Part shown: positions 6,304 through 12,604 of the stretch, piece by piece
How positions within the stretch are numbered: position 1 is the first letter of the stretch
How the letters are laid out: every line of letters begins with the position of its first letter
NCBI GenBank assembly: GCA_050693875.1
Contig: JBOGWP010000071.1
Coordinates: 1 to 12,604, forward strand
Direction: 5' to 3'
Origin: JBOGWP01 sp050693875
GTDB lineage: Bacteria > Actinomycetota > CADDZG01 > JAHWKV01 > JBOGWP01
Length of the DNA: 12,604 bases
The notes under the pieces: model-generated
Databases searched by the model: none
The model's input: the letters and a program-made list of their open reading frames with translations, nothing else
What the model was told of the DNA's origin: nothing
Translations under genes and position numbers: made by a program

Positions 6304-8991
6304 TCATATGACGCCGGTGTAGGCGACCACGCCGCGGTTGAGGCCCTCGATCGCAGCCGCCAGCGACGCCCGCACCTCGGGGTCGCCGGCGCTCTCCTCG
6401 AGCTGGCGCAGCAGGTCCACCGTCTGCTTGACGGAGCGGATGAAGTCACCGGCGGTGAGATCCTCGTCGACCACCTCGTCGAGCTCGGCCCCCCGGCACC
6501 ACCGGTAGACCACCTCGGCGAAACCCGCCTCGGTGCCGCGGGTCAGATCGAGGCCCAGTTGCTCTTCGCGCTCCTTGATCCGCTGTTCCAGCCGGACGAT
6601 CTTCCCGTAGGCCCGCTGCGAGTCGGAGGTCGGAAGGCGTCCGGCGATCTTCACCGGCCCCCGGCTCTCGAAGACGAAGGTCGAGGCCATGGCGGCCATC
6701 TCCGCCGGCTGCAGTCCGCGCAGCCAGCCCCGGGCGAGGGTCTCGGCCACGAGCAGGTCGCTCTCGTTGTAGATGCGGGCGAGAAACCACCCCTTGTCCG
6801 AGAGGTTGAAGTCCTCGATGTGGCCGTGCTCCTCAAGCACGGTCAGGACGCGCCCGAAGGTGCGCGAGATGGTCTCGGTCCGGGCTTGCACCCGCTTCCG
6901 CAGGCCGGCGATCTCCCGCTCGAGCCGGCCGGCTCGCTCGGCCCACTGCGAGTGCCGGTCGCGATCGGGGCAGCGATGACAGGGGTGGCCCAGGACGCTC
7001 GCGCGCGACTCGGTGAGGTCCCCAGCCTCGCGGCTTGCGGGAACCGGGTCGGAGGTTTCCCCCGACATCTCGAGATTCTCGAGCGCGCCGGCGAGGCGCT
7101 TCCGGACGTCGTGGGAGGTCGTCCCCGAGCGCGCCCCGTCGAGCAGGGAGCGGAGGTCGCCGACGGGCCTCGGGGGCTCACGGAAGTCGGTCGTCCCAAC
7201 CCGGATCAGGCGCCGGTCGCGGTTGACCGCGAGCACCTGGGGCTCGCCGCGCCGGCTTCGCGGCGAGGCCACGACCACCACCGGTCCCCGGGCACGCCCC
7301 CGCGAGACCACGAAGACCTGCCCCGGCCGCGCCTTGGCCAGCACGGCGCGGGTCTGCTCCCGGCCGGCCGCCTCCTCGAGCCGCTGCACCGTTCCCTCGA
7401 GCCGGCCGACCCGCTCGTGGAGCCGCCAGTAGTCGTGGAAGTCGCCGCGGTCACAGACCATCTTCTCGTGGTAGGACGCGAGGTAGGCCTCGTTGCGCTC
7501 GATAAGGCGCTCGAGCACCACCACGTCCTTGTCGGCCCGGTACTGCGCAAACGATGAGTTCAGCAGGTGCTCGGCCTCGTCCCGTGAGTAGTTGCGCACC
7601 AGGTTGGTGGCCATGTTGTAGGAGGGCTGGAACGAGGAGATGAGCGGATAGGTGCGGGTCGAGGCCAGCCCGGCGATCTGGTCGAAGGGGATGTCGGCCT
7701 GGCGGAGCACCACGGCATGGCCGAGCGTGTCGATGCCGCGGCGACCGGCTCGGCCGGTCAGTTGGGTGAACTCTCCCGGTGTCATGACCTCGTGCCGCTC
7801 GCCGGTGAACTTGGTCAGGCTCTCGATCACCACGCTCTTCGCGGGCATGTTGATCCCCAGCGAGAGGGTCTCCGTGGCGAAGACCACCTTCACCAGACCA
7901 GCCTGGAAGAGCTCCTCGACTGCCTCCTTGAACACCGGGATGTGACCGGCATGGTGCGCGGCGAAGCCTGCAGCCAGCGCCTCGAGCCACTCGCCGTAGC
8001 CGAGCACCTCCAGGTCGGCATCGCCGAGGTAGGAGCAGCGCAGCTCGGCGAACTCCCGGATGCGGGCCCGCTCCGCCGCGTTGGTGAGCACGAGCCCCTC
8101 GCGCATGCATTGGGCGACGGCCGCATCGCATCCCTTGCGGGAGAAGATGAAGTAGATCGCCGGCAGCATCCGCTGGGCGCTGAGCACGTCGACGACGTCG
8201 GTGCGGCGCGGGAACTGCCGCCGGCGGGGCCCGGGGCCCCCGCGGCGTGCCGCTCGGGCGCGCGCCGCCCGTACGCGGCGGCCTTCGATCCGGCGGATCT
8301 CCGGGTTGGGGAGGCGCTCGCCGTCGACGGTGACGAACATCGGGAACAGCTCGTGGTCGAGCAGGTAATGGTGCTGGAGGCTGACCGGCCGCCGCTCCTC
8401 GATCACCGCCCAGGTCGGACCGCGCAACGTCTCGATCCAGTCGGCGAACTCCTCGGCGTTCGACACAGTGGCTGAGAGGCACACGATCTTCACATCGACG
8501 GGCAGATGGATGATGACCTCCTCCCAGACCGCGCCGCGGTACGGGTCCTGGAGGTAGTGGACCTCGTCGAGCACCACGTAGTGCAGGTCCTCGAGCAGGT
8601 CGGAACGCTCGTAGATCATGTTGCGCAGCACCTCGGTGGTCATCACCACCACCGGGGCCCGCGGATTGATGGCGTTGTCGCCGGTCAGCAGGCCGACGCG
8701 CTCGGGGCCGTGCAGCGCCACGAAGTCGCCGAACTTCTGGTTCGACAACGCCTTGAGCGGCGTGGTGTAGAAGGCCTTCCCTCCCTCGCGCAGGGCAAGC
8801 CAGGCGGCGAACTCTCCGATGACCGTCTTGCCCGAGCCGGTGGGGGCGGCAACCAGGACCGACTCCTCTCGGGCGAGCGCCTCGAGGGCCTCGACCTGAA
8901 AGGGGTCGAGCTCGAAGGGATACTGCGAAGCGTAGAAGGCGACCTTCTCGTCGGCCGAGATCGGGCTGCGCTCGGGCTCCGGGGGACTCAT
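6304..8991 (-). CDS. helY: HelY-like DEVH-box RNA helicase with DSHCT domain
   Basis: This 895-aa superfamily 2 helicase of the Ski2/Mtr4/HelY group starts with ATG at 8991; mycobacterial HelY is about the same length. The first RecA domain has QVEALEAL (32-39), Walker A APTGSGKT (49-56), TTPLKALSNQK (76-86), DEVH (142-145) and SAT (173-175). An Arg-rich segment (about 238-263) leads into the second RecA domain with FATETLSLGINMPA (371-384) and QLTGRAGRRGID (410-421). A less conserved middle section carries a Cys-x2-Cys pair (671, 674). The C-terminal DSHCT domain (about 720-893) includes DFNLSDKGWFLARIYNESDLL. Relatives unwind structured RNA in an ATP-dependent way and work with exonucleases; the bacterial role is poorly defined. 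The upstream gene ends 52 bases before it on the same strand, so the two are probably co-transcribed. Confidence 0.93.
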   Translation of the reverse strand: MSPPEPERSPISADEKVAFYASQYPFELDPFQVEALEALAREESVLVAAPTGSGKTVIGEFAAWLALREGGKAFYTTPLKALSNQKFGDFVALHGPERVGLLTGDNAINPRAPVVVMTTEVLRNMIYERSDLLEDLHYVVLDEVHYLQDPYRGAVWEEVIIHLPVDVKIVCLSATVSNAEEFADWIETLRGPTWAVIEERRPVSLQHHYLLDHELFPMFVTVDGERLPNPEIRRIEGRRVRAARARAARRGGPGPRRRQFPRRTDVVDVLSAQRMLPAIYFIFSRKGCDAAVAQCMREGLVLTNAAERARIREFAELRCSYLGDADLEVLGYGEWLEALAAGFAAHHAGHIPVFKEAVEELFQAGLVKVVFATETLSLGINMPAKSVVIESLTKFTGERHEVMTPGEFTQLTGRAGRRGIDTLGHAVVLRQADIPFDQIAGLASTRTYPLISSFQPSYNMATNLVRNYSRDEAEHLLNSSFAQYRADKDVVVLERLIERNEAYLASYHEKMVCDRGDFHDYWRLHERVGRLEGTVQRLEEAAGREQTRAVLAKARPGQVFVVSRGRARGPVVVVASPRSRRGEPQVLAVNRDRRLIRVGTTDFREPPRPVGDLRSLLDGARSGTTSHDVRKRLAGALENLEMSGETSDPVPASREAGDLTESRASVLGHPCHRCPDRDRHSQWAERAGRLEREIAGLRKRVQARTETISRTFGRVLTVLEEHGHIEDFNLSDKGWFLARIYNESDLLVAETLARGWLRGLQPAEMAAMASTFVFESRGPVKIAGRLPTSDSQRAYGKIVRLEQRIKEREEQLGLDLTRGTEAGFAEVVYRWCRGAELDEVVDEDLTAGDFIRSVKQTVDLLRQLEESAGDPEVRASLAAAIEGLNRGVVAYTGVI

Positions 8992-9043
8992 GTCAGTTCA
9001 GCGTACCCCGCAGCGGGGCAAGCTCCCGGCGGGGGCGGGAGGC

Positions 9044-9799
9044 TCAGCCGGTCGGCGACGGAGACGGCGCCGCGGAGCTGCCGGGCGAGGGGGATCCGGC
9101 GGCCGGTGACGGCGAGGCTGGCTCGCCTTCCGGCGGCGCGATGGGCTGCTCGAACGCCCTGCTCGAATCCTCGGCCAGGCCGACCAGCCGCTTCTGGATC
9201 TGCAGCTCGCGCTGCCCGTTTCGGAAGACGAAGTTGGCGTGCTGGACCAGGGCCTTGCCGCGGTCGATCGCCTCGTCGCGGGTGGTGGCATCCCCAGCGA
9301 GCGAGGCGATCTGAAACACCTTGATGGCCTCGATGTAGAGCGACGATCCTCCGACGAGGAAGTTCTTGGCGTTCTGGAGCCGGAGGGGCACCTGCCGCTT
9401 GCGGATTCCCTCGTCGAGCCTGCGGAACGATGCCAGCCACGCGTCGGACTGCGTCTTGAAGTCCGCGGCGGAGACCTGCCCCGACTTCACCTGGTCGGGA
9501 ACGCTGTTCATCGGCTGGAGGGCCTCCGAGAGCGGCGTGACCAGCAGCACGAGCCCCCGGTCGAACTGCTGCACCTGCCGGCGGACATCCCGTCGCTCCT
9601 CCGACCGCTTGCGGTACTGGAAGAACTGCCAGACCCCGACCGCGATCAGGATCGCGGCGACGATCCCGGCGATCACGCGGACATCGGTCCGGCGATGCCA
9701 CGGGACGCGAATGCGGCTCGGGGCGACGCGCGGGGCTGGGAGGGTCCCCTTCGCTTTCGCCGGCCGACGGGTGGGAGGGTTCTTCTTGGCGCGTGCCAC
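9044..9799 (-). CDS. Single-pass membrane protein with helical outer domain; function unknown
   Basis: This 251-aa protein starts with GTG at 9799. A very basic, proline-containing cytoplasmic tail (residues 1-38, MARAKKNPPTRR onward) is followed by one membrane helix (about 41-61, VIAGIVAAILIAVGVWQFF). A mostly helical region of about 150 residues (65-215) has SEALQPMNSVPDQ, WLASFRRLDEGIRKR and LQNAKNFLVGGSSLYIEAI. The end is a low-complexity Pro/Ser/Gly tail (about 221-251). By the positive-inside rule the helical part should lie outside the membrane. I recognise no domain. It is the first gene of a probable pair with the helicase, but a membrane protein and a cytoplasmic helicase need not be functionally linked. 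The frame is firm: GC-rich third positions throughout and no other good frame. Confidence 0.82.
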   Translation of the reverse strand: MARAKKNPPTRRPAKAKGTLPAPRVAPSRIRVPWHRRTDVRVIAGIVAAILIAVGVWQFFQYRKRSEERRDVRRQVQQFDRGLVLLVTPLSEALQPMNSVPDQVKSGQVSAADFKTQSDAWLASFRRLDEGIRKRQVPLRLQNAKNFLVGGSSLYIEAIKVFQIASLAGDATTRDEAIDRGKALVQHANFVFRNGQRELQIQKRLVGLAEDSSRAFEQPIAPPEGEPASPSPAAGSPSPGSSAAPSPSPTG

Positions 9800-9899
9800 G
9801 GCAGGTGGCCGAGTCTAACCCAGGCCGCGTCGGCGGTCTGACCGGACCTGATGCTTCCTCGTTGGCACCCGCCGGCGACACGCTCGTTTGTTCCGCTCA

Positions 9900-9920
9900 G
9901 GGTTGCGACAGGCGCAACCC
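9900..9920. repeat. Perfect 8-bp inverted repeat (hairpin)
   Basis: GGGTTGCG (9900-9907) and CGCAACCC (9913-9920) pair perfectly around a 5-base loop, ACAGG. There is no T-run on either side, so it is not a standard intrinsic terminator. It lies about 100 bases upstream of the membrane protein gene, in a gene-free stretch that also marks the start of the decayed region. It could be an operator, a scar or chance. Confidence 0.4.
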
Positions 9921-9989
9921 CAGTGCCAGAGAACGCTGGAGGGCGTTGATCTTGCTCGTCCGCCCCGCGAGCTGGGGATGCCTTGTCCT

Positions 9990-10458
9990 GATGGTTGACG
10001 GGAACACCGACCCGGCGGTGCGAGACATGCTCGAGAGCGGCGCTTGACCTCCAGGCCCTCCTGCCCGACATCAACCGCGTCCGCCTTGCCCTCCTCAAGC
10101 ACTCGTTCCTCGCGGCCTGCCTGTACGGCGGTCGCCTCGAAGGTCCCGATGCTGAGGCCGTACGCGCCGATCTGCTCGCTGCCCGCAACGCGCTCAGTCG
10201 CAGAAAGGTGCCGCTGAGCAGCCTCGCGCTCGGCCGACGGTGCTTCGCTCGAACGGTGGTCGACAGCTCGACTGGCCTGTGGTGCACACATACGCCGAGA
10301 TCGATGGCGACCGAATTGAGTGAGTGGTGCTCGGAGGGACGACCTTCGTCGCTTGGTCTTCTGACCCGACGGCGCAGGTTCCCGAGCAACCTATACTGAA
10401 CGTGTCCCTGACGGTCGGTGGGAGGCTGGACGGCGTCATCGGCTCAGTCGCCTACTGA
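9990..10458 (+). pseudogene. Unidentified decayed coding stretch (two frames, internal stop)
   Basis: The plus strand keeps a protein-like pattern across frame changes. The first part reads MVDGNTDPAVRDMLESGA (to 10044). After a one-base shift it continues as DLQALLPDINRVRLALLKHS, FLAACLYGG and RLEGPDAEAVRADLLAARNA (10046 to about 10200) with GC-rich third positions. A further shift leads to DWPVVHTYAEIDGDRIE, an in-frame TGA at 10321-10323, and then VVLGGTTFVAWSSDP and ILNVSLTVGGRLDGVIGSVAY ending at TGA 10456-10458. This looks like one or two former genes, a helical part followed by a beta-rich part. I recognise no family. The stretch between 9800 and 9990 shows nothing else that I can call. 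Confidence 0.35.
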
Positions 10459-10482
10459 GTTCGGAACGGTGGCCTAGCCAAT

Positions 10483-10504
10483 TCTGAACTACTTCAGATA
10501 TGAT
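10483..10504 (+). promoter_or_regulatory. Toxin-antitoxin promoter with palindromic operator
   Basis: A perfect inverted repeat TCTGAA-CTAC-TTCAGA (10483-10498) abuts a near-consensus -10 box TATGAT (10499-10504), which ends six bases before the antitoxin ATG at 10511. The layout predicts a leaderless message and repression by a protein bound between the -35 and -10 regions, as in autoregulated type II toxin-antitoxin operons. The -35 region (AGCCAA or TAGCCA) is weak. Confidence 0.65.
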
Positions 10505-10510
10505 GCTGAC

Positions 10511-10966
10511 ATGCGAGTCACCGAGCACCCGTTCTCCGACCTGCTCCGGCACCCCAAGGACGTCACCGACGACGTCGAGGACGGCGACGTGTTGCTCCGA
10601 CGGCGCGACGAACCAGACCTCCGGCTGAGTCGAGCGGACCGGGAGGCGCACCGCGCCGAAGCGTTCAGCGCGCTCGGTCGCGCGATGCGGAACCTCGCCG
10701 TCCACTACCCCGGCGCGCTGAGCGACTCGCTGGCCGACGCGTTCCCGTGGCTTGAGCTCCTTCCATCACGCGACCGGAGGCTCTTCCTGGATGAGTTCTC
10801 GCGGGTCGTGACGGCTGCCGCCGCGGTCGACAACTACGAGCCGTTGACCCAGCTCGTCCGCGAGTGGCGGGCAACCGCCGAGATCCACGCGGACCCCAAG
10901 CTGGCGAGGCGACTCCGTCGTCCGCTCGAAGCCAGCGGCGAGCAGGTCGCCCCGCCCGCGAACTGA
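10511..10966 (+). CDS. Putative type II antitoxin (prevent-host-death-like)
   Basis: This 151-aa acidic/basic mixed protein starts with ATG at 10511, seven bases after the end of the -10 box. The N-terminal third (FSDLLRHPKDVTDDVEDGDV, residues 8-27, then LLRRRDEPDLRLSR) resembles a Phd/YefM-like DNA-binding fold in which a strand carries the repeated arginines. The rest is helical (AEAFSALGRAMRNLAVHYP; LPSRDRRLFLDEFSRVV) and probably contains the toxin-binding part. I associate this pattern with actinobacterial proteins annotated as prevent-host-death antitoxins. The next gene starts one base after its stop, the standard antitoxin-first order. An expected role is to neutralise the toxin and repress the operon at the palindrome at 10483-10498. 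It is longer than typical Phd antitoxins (70-90 aa). Confidence 0.72.
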   Translation: MRVTEHPFSDLLRHPKDVTDDVEDGDVLLRRRDEPDLRLSRADREAHRAEAFSALGRAMRNLAVHYPGALSDSLADAFPWLELLPSRDRRLFLDEFSRVVTAAAAVDNYEPLTQLVREWRATAEIHADPKLARRLRRPLEASGEQVAPPAN

Positions 10967-10967
10967 C

Positions 10968-11309
10968 GTGCCGAAGCGCCGCGAGCGGGTCGCACCACCG
11001 CCGGCCCGTGGTTGGTGGGACTTCCGCTATGGCACGAGCGACGCAGCCAAGGGCTGGGAGAAGGTGTGCGCGGCGGCTCCGGGCAACGCACGGATCTCGT
11101 GGGAGATCACCGCCGACCCCCGCGAGCACACCGACCGGCAACACCCGCTCAAGGGCAGCCTCGGCACGCGGACGGTCAACGGCGAGGACCTCGAGCAGTG
11201 GCAGTACGAAGTCACTGGCGGCGGGCGACTCTGGTACGTCATCGACGACAAGAACAAGACCGTCTGGCTGACCGAAGCGATGCCCGGTCACCCCAAGGCC
11301 ACTGAGTGA
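10968..11309 (+). CDS. Putative RelE/ParE-fold toxin of the TA pair
   Basis: This 113-aa basic protein starts with GTG at 10968, one base after the antitoxin stop codon, so translation is almost certainly coupled. The early WWDFRYGTSDAAKGWEKVCA (about 16-35) looks like the first helical hairpin of a RelE/ParE-like fold. The second half, LEQWQYEVTGGGRLWYVIDD and KTVWLTEAMPGHPKATE, gives the beta strands with the basic and aromatic residues usual in this superfamily (compare the R-x-x-Y-x-I-D pattern). Relatives are mostly ribosome-dependent mRNA interferases, some gyrase inhibitors; which applies here cannot be told. Both genes are intact although the DNA on each side is decayed, which fits a module whose loss is toxic. 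The assignment rests on gene order, size and strand pattern. Confidence 0.7.
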   Translation: MPKRRERVAPPPARGWWDFRYGTSDAAKGWEKVCAAAPGNARISWEITADPREHTDRQHPLKGSLGTRTVNGEDLEQWQYEVTGGGRLWYVIDDKNKTVWLTEAMPGHPKATE

Positions 11310-11310
11310 G

Positions 11311-11400
11311 GCTCGTCATCGTTCTCGATCACCATCGCCGGCTCTCGGCGGTGTTTCTTTCACAATCGACGCTCTCGGCGGTTCTTCTTCCACGACGGAG
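11311..11400 (+). repeat. Degenerate 30-bp tandem repeat, about three units
   Basis: Units begin at 11341 and 11371 with GCTCTCGGCGGT and share 20 of their first 23 bases (11341-11363 against 11371-11393). A more diverged unit from 11311 shares GCTC at its start and a TCACCATCGCC/TCACAATCGAC-like end. The period of 30 keeps reading frames, but no protein is supported here. The units are directly adjacent, with no spacers. Confidence 0.6.
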
Positions 11401-11477
11401 CCGGCGGCGCTCGCCCTTCCGCTACCGCATCAGCGCGTACTTCGTCCCTTTCGTAGCCTGCTTCCCACATAGCCCCG

Positions 11478-12110
11478 GCCGCAGATCGTCATCGAGAACC
11501 CGATCCTCAGCCATGGTTCGAGGCACCAGCGCGCCACCTCCGGTTCGACGACGATGGAATCACCGACGAGATCGTCGACGGCCGGCGCCCGTCGTCGTAG
11601 TTCATGCCGATCCCGAAGGCGAAAAAGAAGGCCGGCCAGCTGGTCTTCGATGAGGACCGGCACCGGATCGGGGAGAACCGGCTCATCAACCAGATCCGTG
11701 AGCGGATCGGGCGCTGGCGTGAGCTGGGCTGGCCGGCGTGACCCCGACGACCCGGGCGTTGCTGGAGCATTCGAACCCGGAGCGGAGCGGCCGCCGTTCT
11801 TCTGTCCGATCGAGGGCTGTAGACGGCCATCTACCCGACCGAGGCAGCCAAGAACCTCGGCGACGCGTGGATCGAGAACGAGCTGCGTACCTTCGCCCGA
11901 GGACGCCAACCCGGGCCTGTTCCGCATGGCGCACAAGACGGCCACCGGCACCGGCAAGACGGTCGTGATGACGATGTTCATCGCCTGGCACACCTCAACA
12001 AGGCGGCCAACCCCCAGGACCGCCGGTTCAGCGACGCGTTCCTCGTCGTCGCCCCGGGCATCACTATCCGCGACCGGCTCCGGGTGCTGCTCCCGTCGGA
12101 TCCGCGCCGC
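11478..12110 (+). pseudogene. Decayed N-terminal fragment of a type III-like restriction endonuclease (BPTD_3080-like)
   Basis: Stitching frames together recovers the N-terminal ~210 residues of a large helicase-type restriction subunit, a family whose members are several times longer. The order is IVIENPIL (11485 on), RFDDDGITDEIVDGRRPSS, a TAG nonsense codon (11598-11600) where tyrosine is expected, FMPIPKAKKKAGQLVFDED, NRLINQIRERIGRWRELGWP, VTPTTRALLEH (11738 on), PPFFCPIE, AIYPTEAAKNLGDAWIENEL (11826 on), EDANPGLFRMAHK, the Walker A motif ATGTGKT (11941-11961), then NKAANPQDRRFSDAFLVVAP and GITIRDRLRVLLPSDP (to about 12104). Frame changes occur near 11515, 11735, 11780, 11822, 11896 and 11990. 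The remaining helicase motifs and the nuclease domain are gone, replaced by the approach to typA. It cannot make a working enzyme. Confidence 0.83.
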
Positions 12111-12231
12111 CGGCCAACGGAACTACGGGCGGCCGATCAGACGGCAAAGAACTTGGGGAGATGCTGAGAGGCACGACTGAGGCGCCTCCTCCTCGAGGCC
12201 CCGCGGTGGAGGCTGCGGGTAGGCTTGCCGG
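12111..12231. other. Junction and upstream region of typA
   Basis: Similarity to the restriction-enzyme remnant fades at about 12110, and the typA leader starts here. A perfect 10-bp palindrome, GAGGCGCCTC (12179-12188), lies in it. TAGGCT (12220-12225) stands six bases before the typA ATG and could be a -10 box for a leaderless message, but no -35 box is visible, so the promoter is only a suggestion. Confidence 0.35.

Positions 12232-12604
<373 letters not shown>

Noticed and set aside
7717..8475. A long plus-strand open frame opposite the helicase
   Set aside because: It overlaps the helicase core motifs on the minus strand and has no recognisable domain.
9900..9920. Intrinsic terminator
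   Set aside because: The 8-bp hairpin has no T-run on either strand and no gene ends beside it.
9815..10291. A 158-codon minus-strand ORF upstream of the membrane protein gene
   Set aside because: Arg/Ser-rich with no domain pattern; the plus strand over the same bases shows better coding-like segments.
11311..11400. Possible CRISPR array
   Set aside because: The repeat units are directly adjacent, only two or three in number, imperfect, and without unique spacers or cas genes.
1954..12000. Explaining all frameshifts as poor assembly
   Set aside because: The hydrolase (679 aa), helicase (895 aa), lipid kinase, arsR, TA genes and typA are all uninterrupted. Lesions cluster in accessory genes, and six plus a nonsense codon fall within one 630-base remnant. 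Single lesions in intI and the three-helix gene remain uncertain.

Overview
The window is GC-rich DNA with GTG/ATG starts, apparently leaderless promoters and several actinobacterial-type proteins: a HelY-like helicase, an ArsR with the CC + CxC cysteine pattern, and a toxin-antitoxin pair of a type I associate with actinobacteria. It is most likely a chromosomal piece of an environmental Actinomycetota; no finer placement is possible from the sequence alone.

Positions 1-2107 look like the integrase end of an integron. An integron-type tyrosine recombinase (intI, minus strand, 1039-2107) carries the IntI-specific insertion and all catalytic residues but is broken by one extra base. Its 3' end faces an attI-like simple site (core 891-897). 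Beyond that lie one complete gene cassette (334-896, an NTF2/SnoaL-like protein plus a textbook folded attC at 326-390) and a second cassette (a 90-aa unknown protein, with the start of its attC cut by the window edge). Integrase and cassettes point the same way, which is the uncommon 'inverted integrase' layout.

Positions 2397-5363 hold a two-gene minus-strand unit separated by only 6 bases: a YegS/DgkB-type lipid kinase followed by a secreted, C-terminally membrane-anchored CocE/S15-type alpha/beta hydrolase. Positions 5364-6248 are an arsenic-type locus in decay: an intact arsR with a palindromic operator overlapping its -10 box, divergent from a frameshifted remnant of the small three-helix-bundle protein that often goes with ArsC; no arsC is present.

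Positions 6304-9799 carry a helY-type DSHCT helicase and, upstream on the same strand, a one-pass membrane protein of unknown function.

Positions 9800-12231 look like a worn-down accessory/defence island: an unidentified decayed coding stretch, an intact type II toxin-antitoxin pair behind a palindromic operator, a 30-bp tandem repeat, and the N-terminal fragment of a type III-like restriction endonuclease (BPTD_3080-like) with about six frameshifts and one nonsense codon. The window ends in the first 124 codons of the translational GTPase typA/bipA.

All long housekeeping-like genes are open from end to end, while breaks cluster in accessory pieces. This favours real gene decay over poor assembly, although single-base errors in intI and the three-helix gene cannot be excluded.
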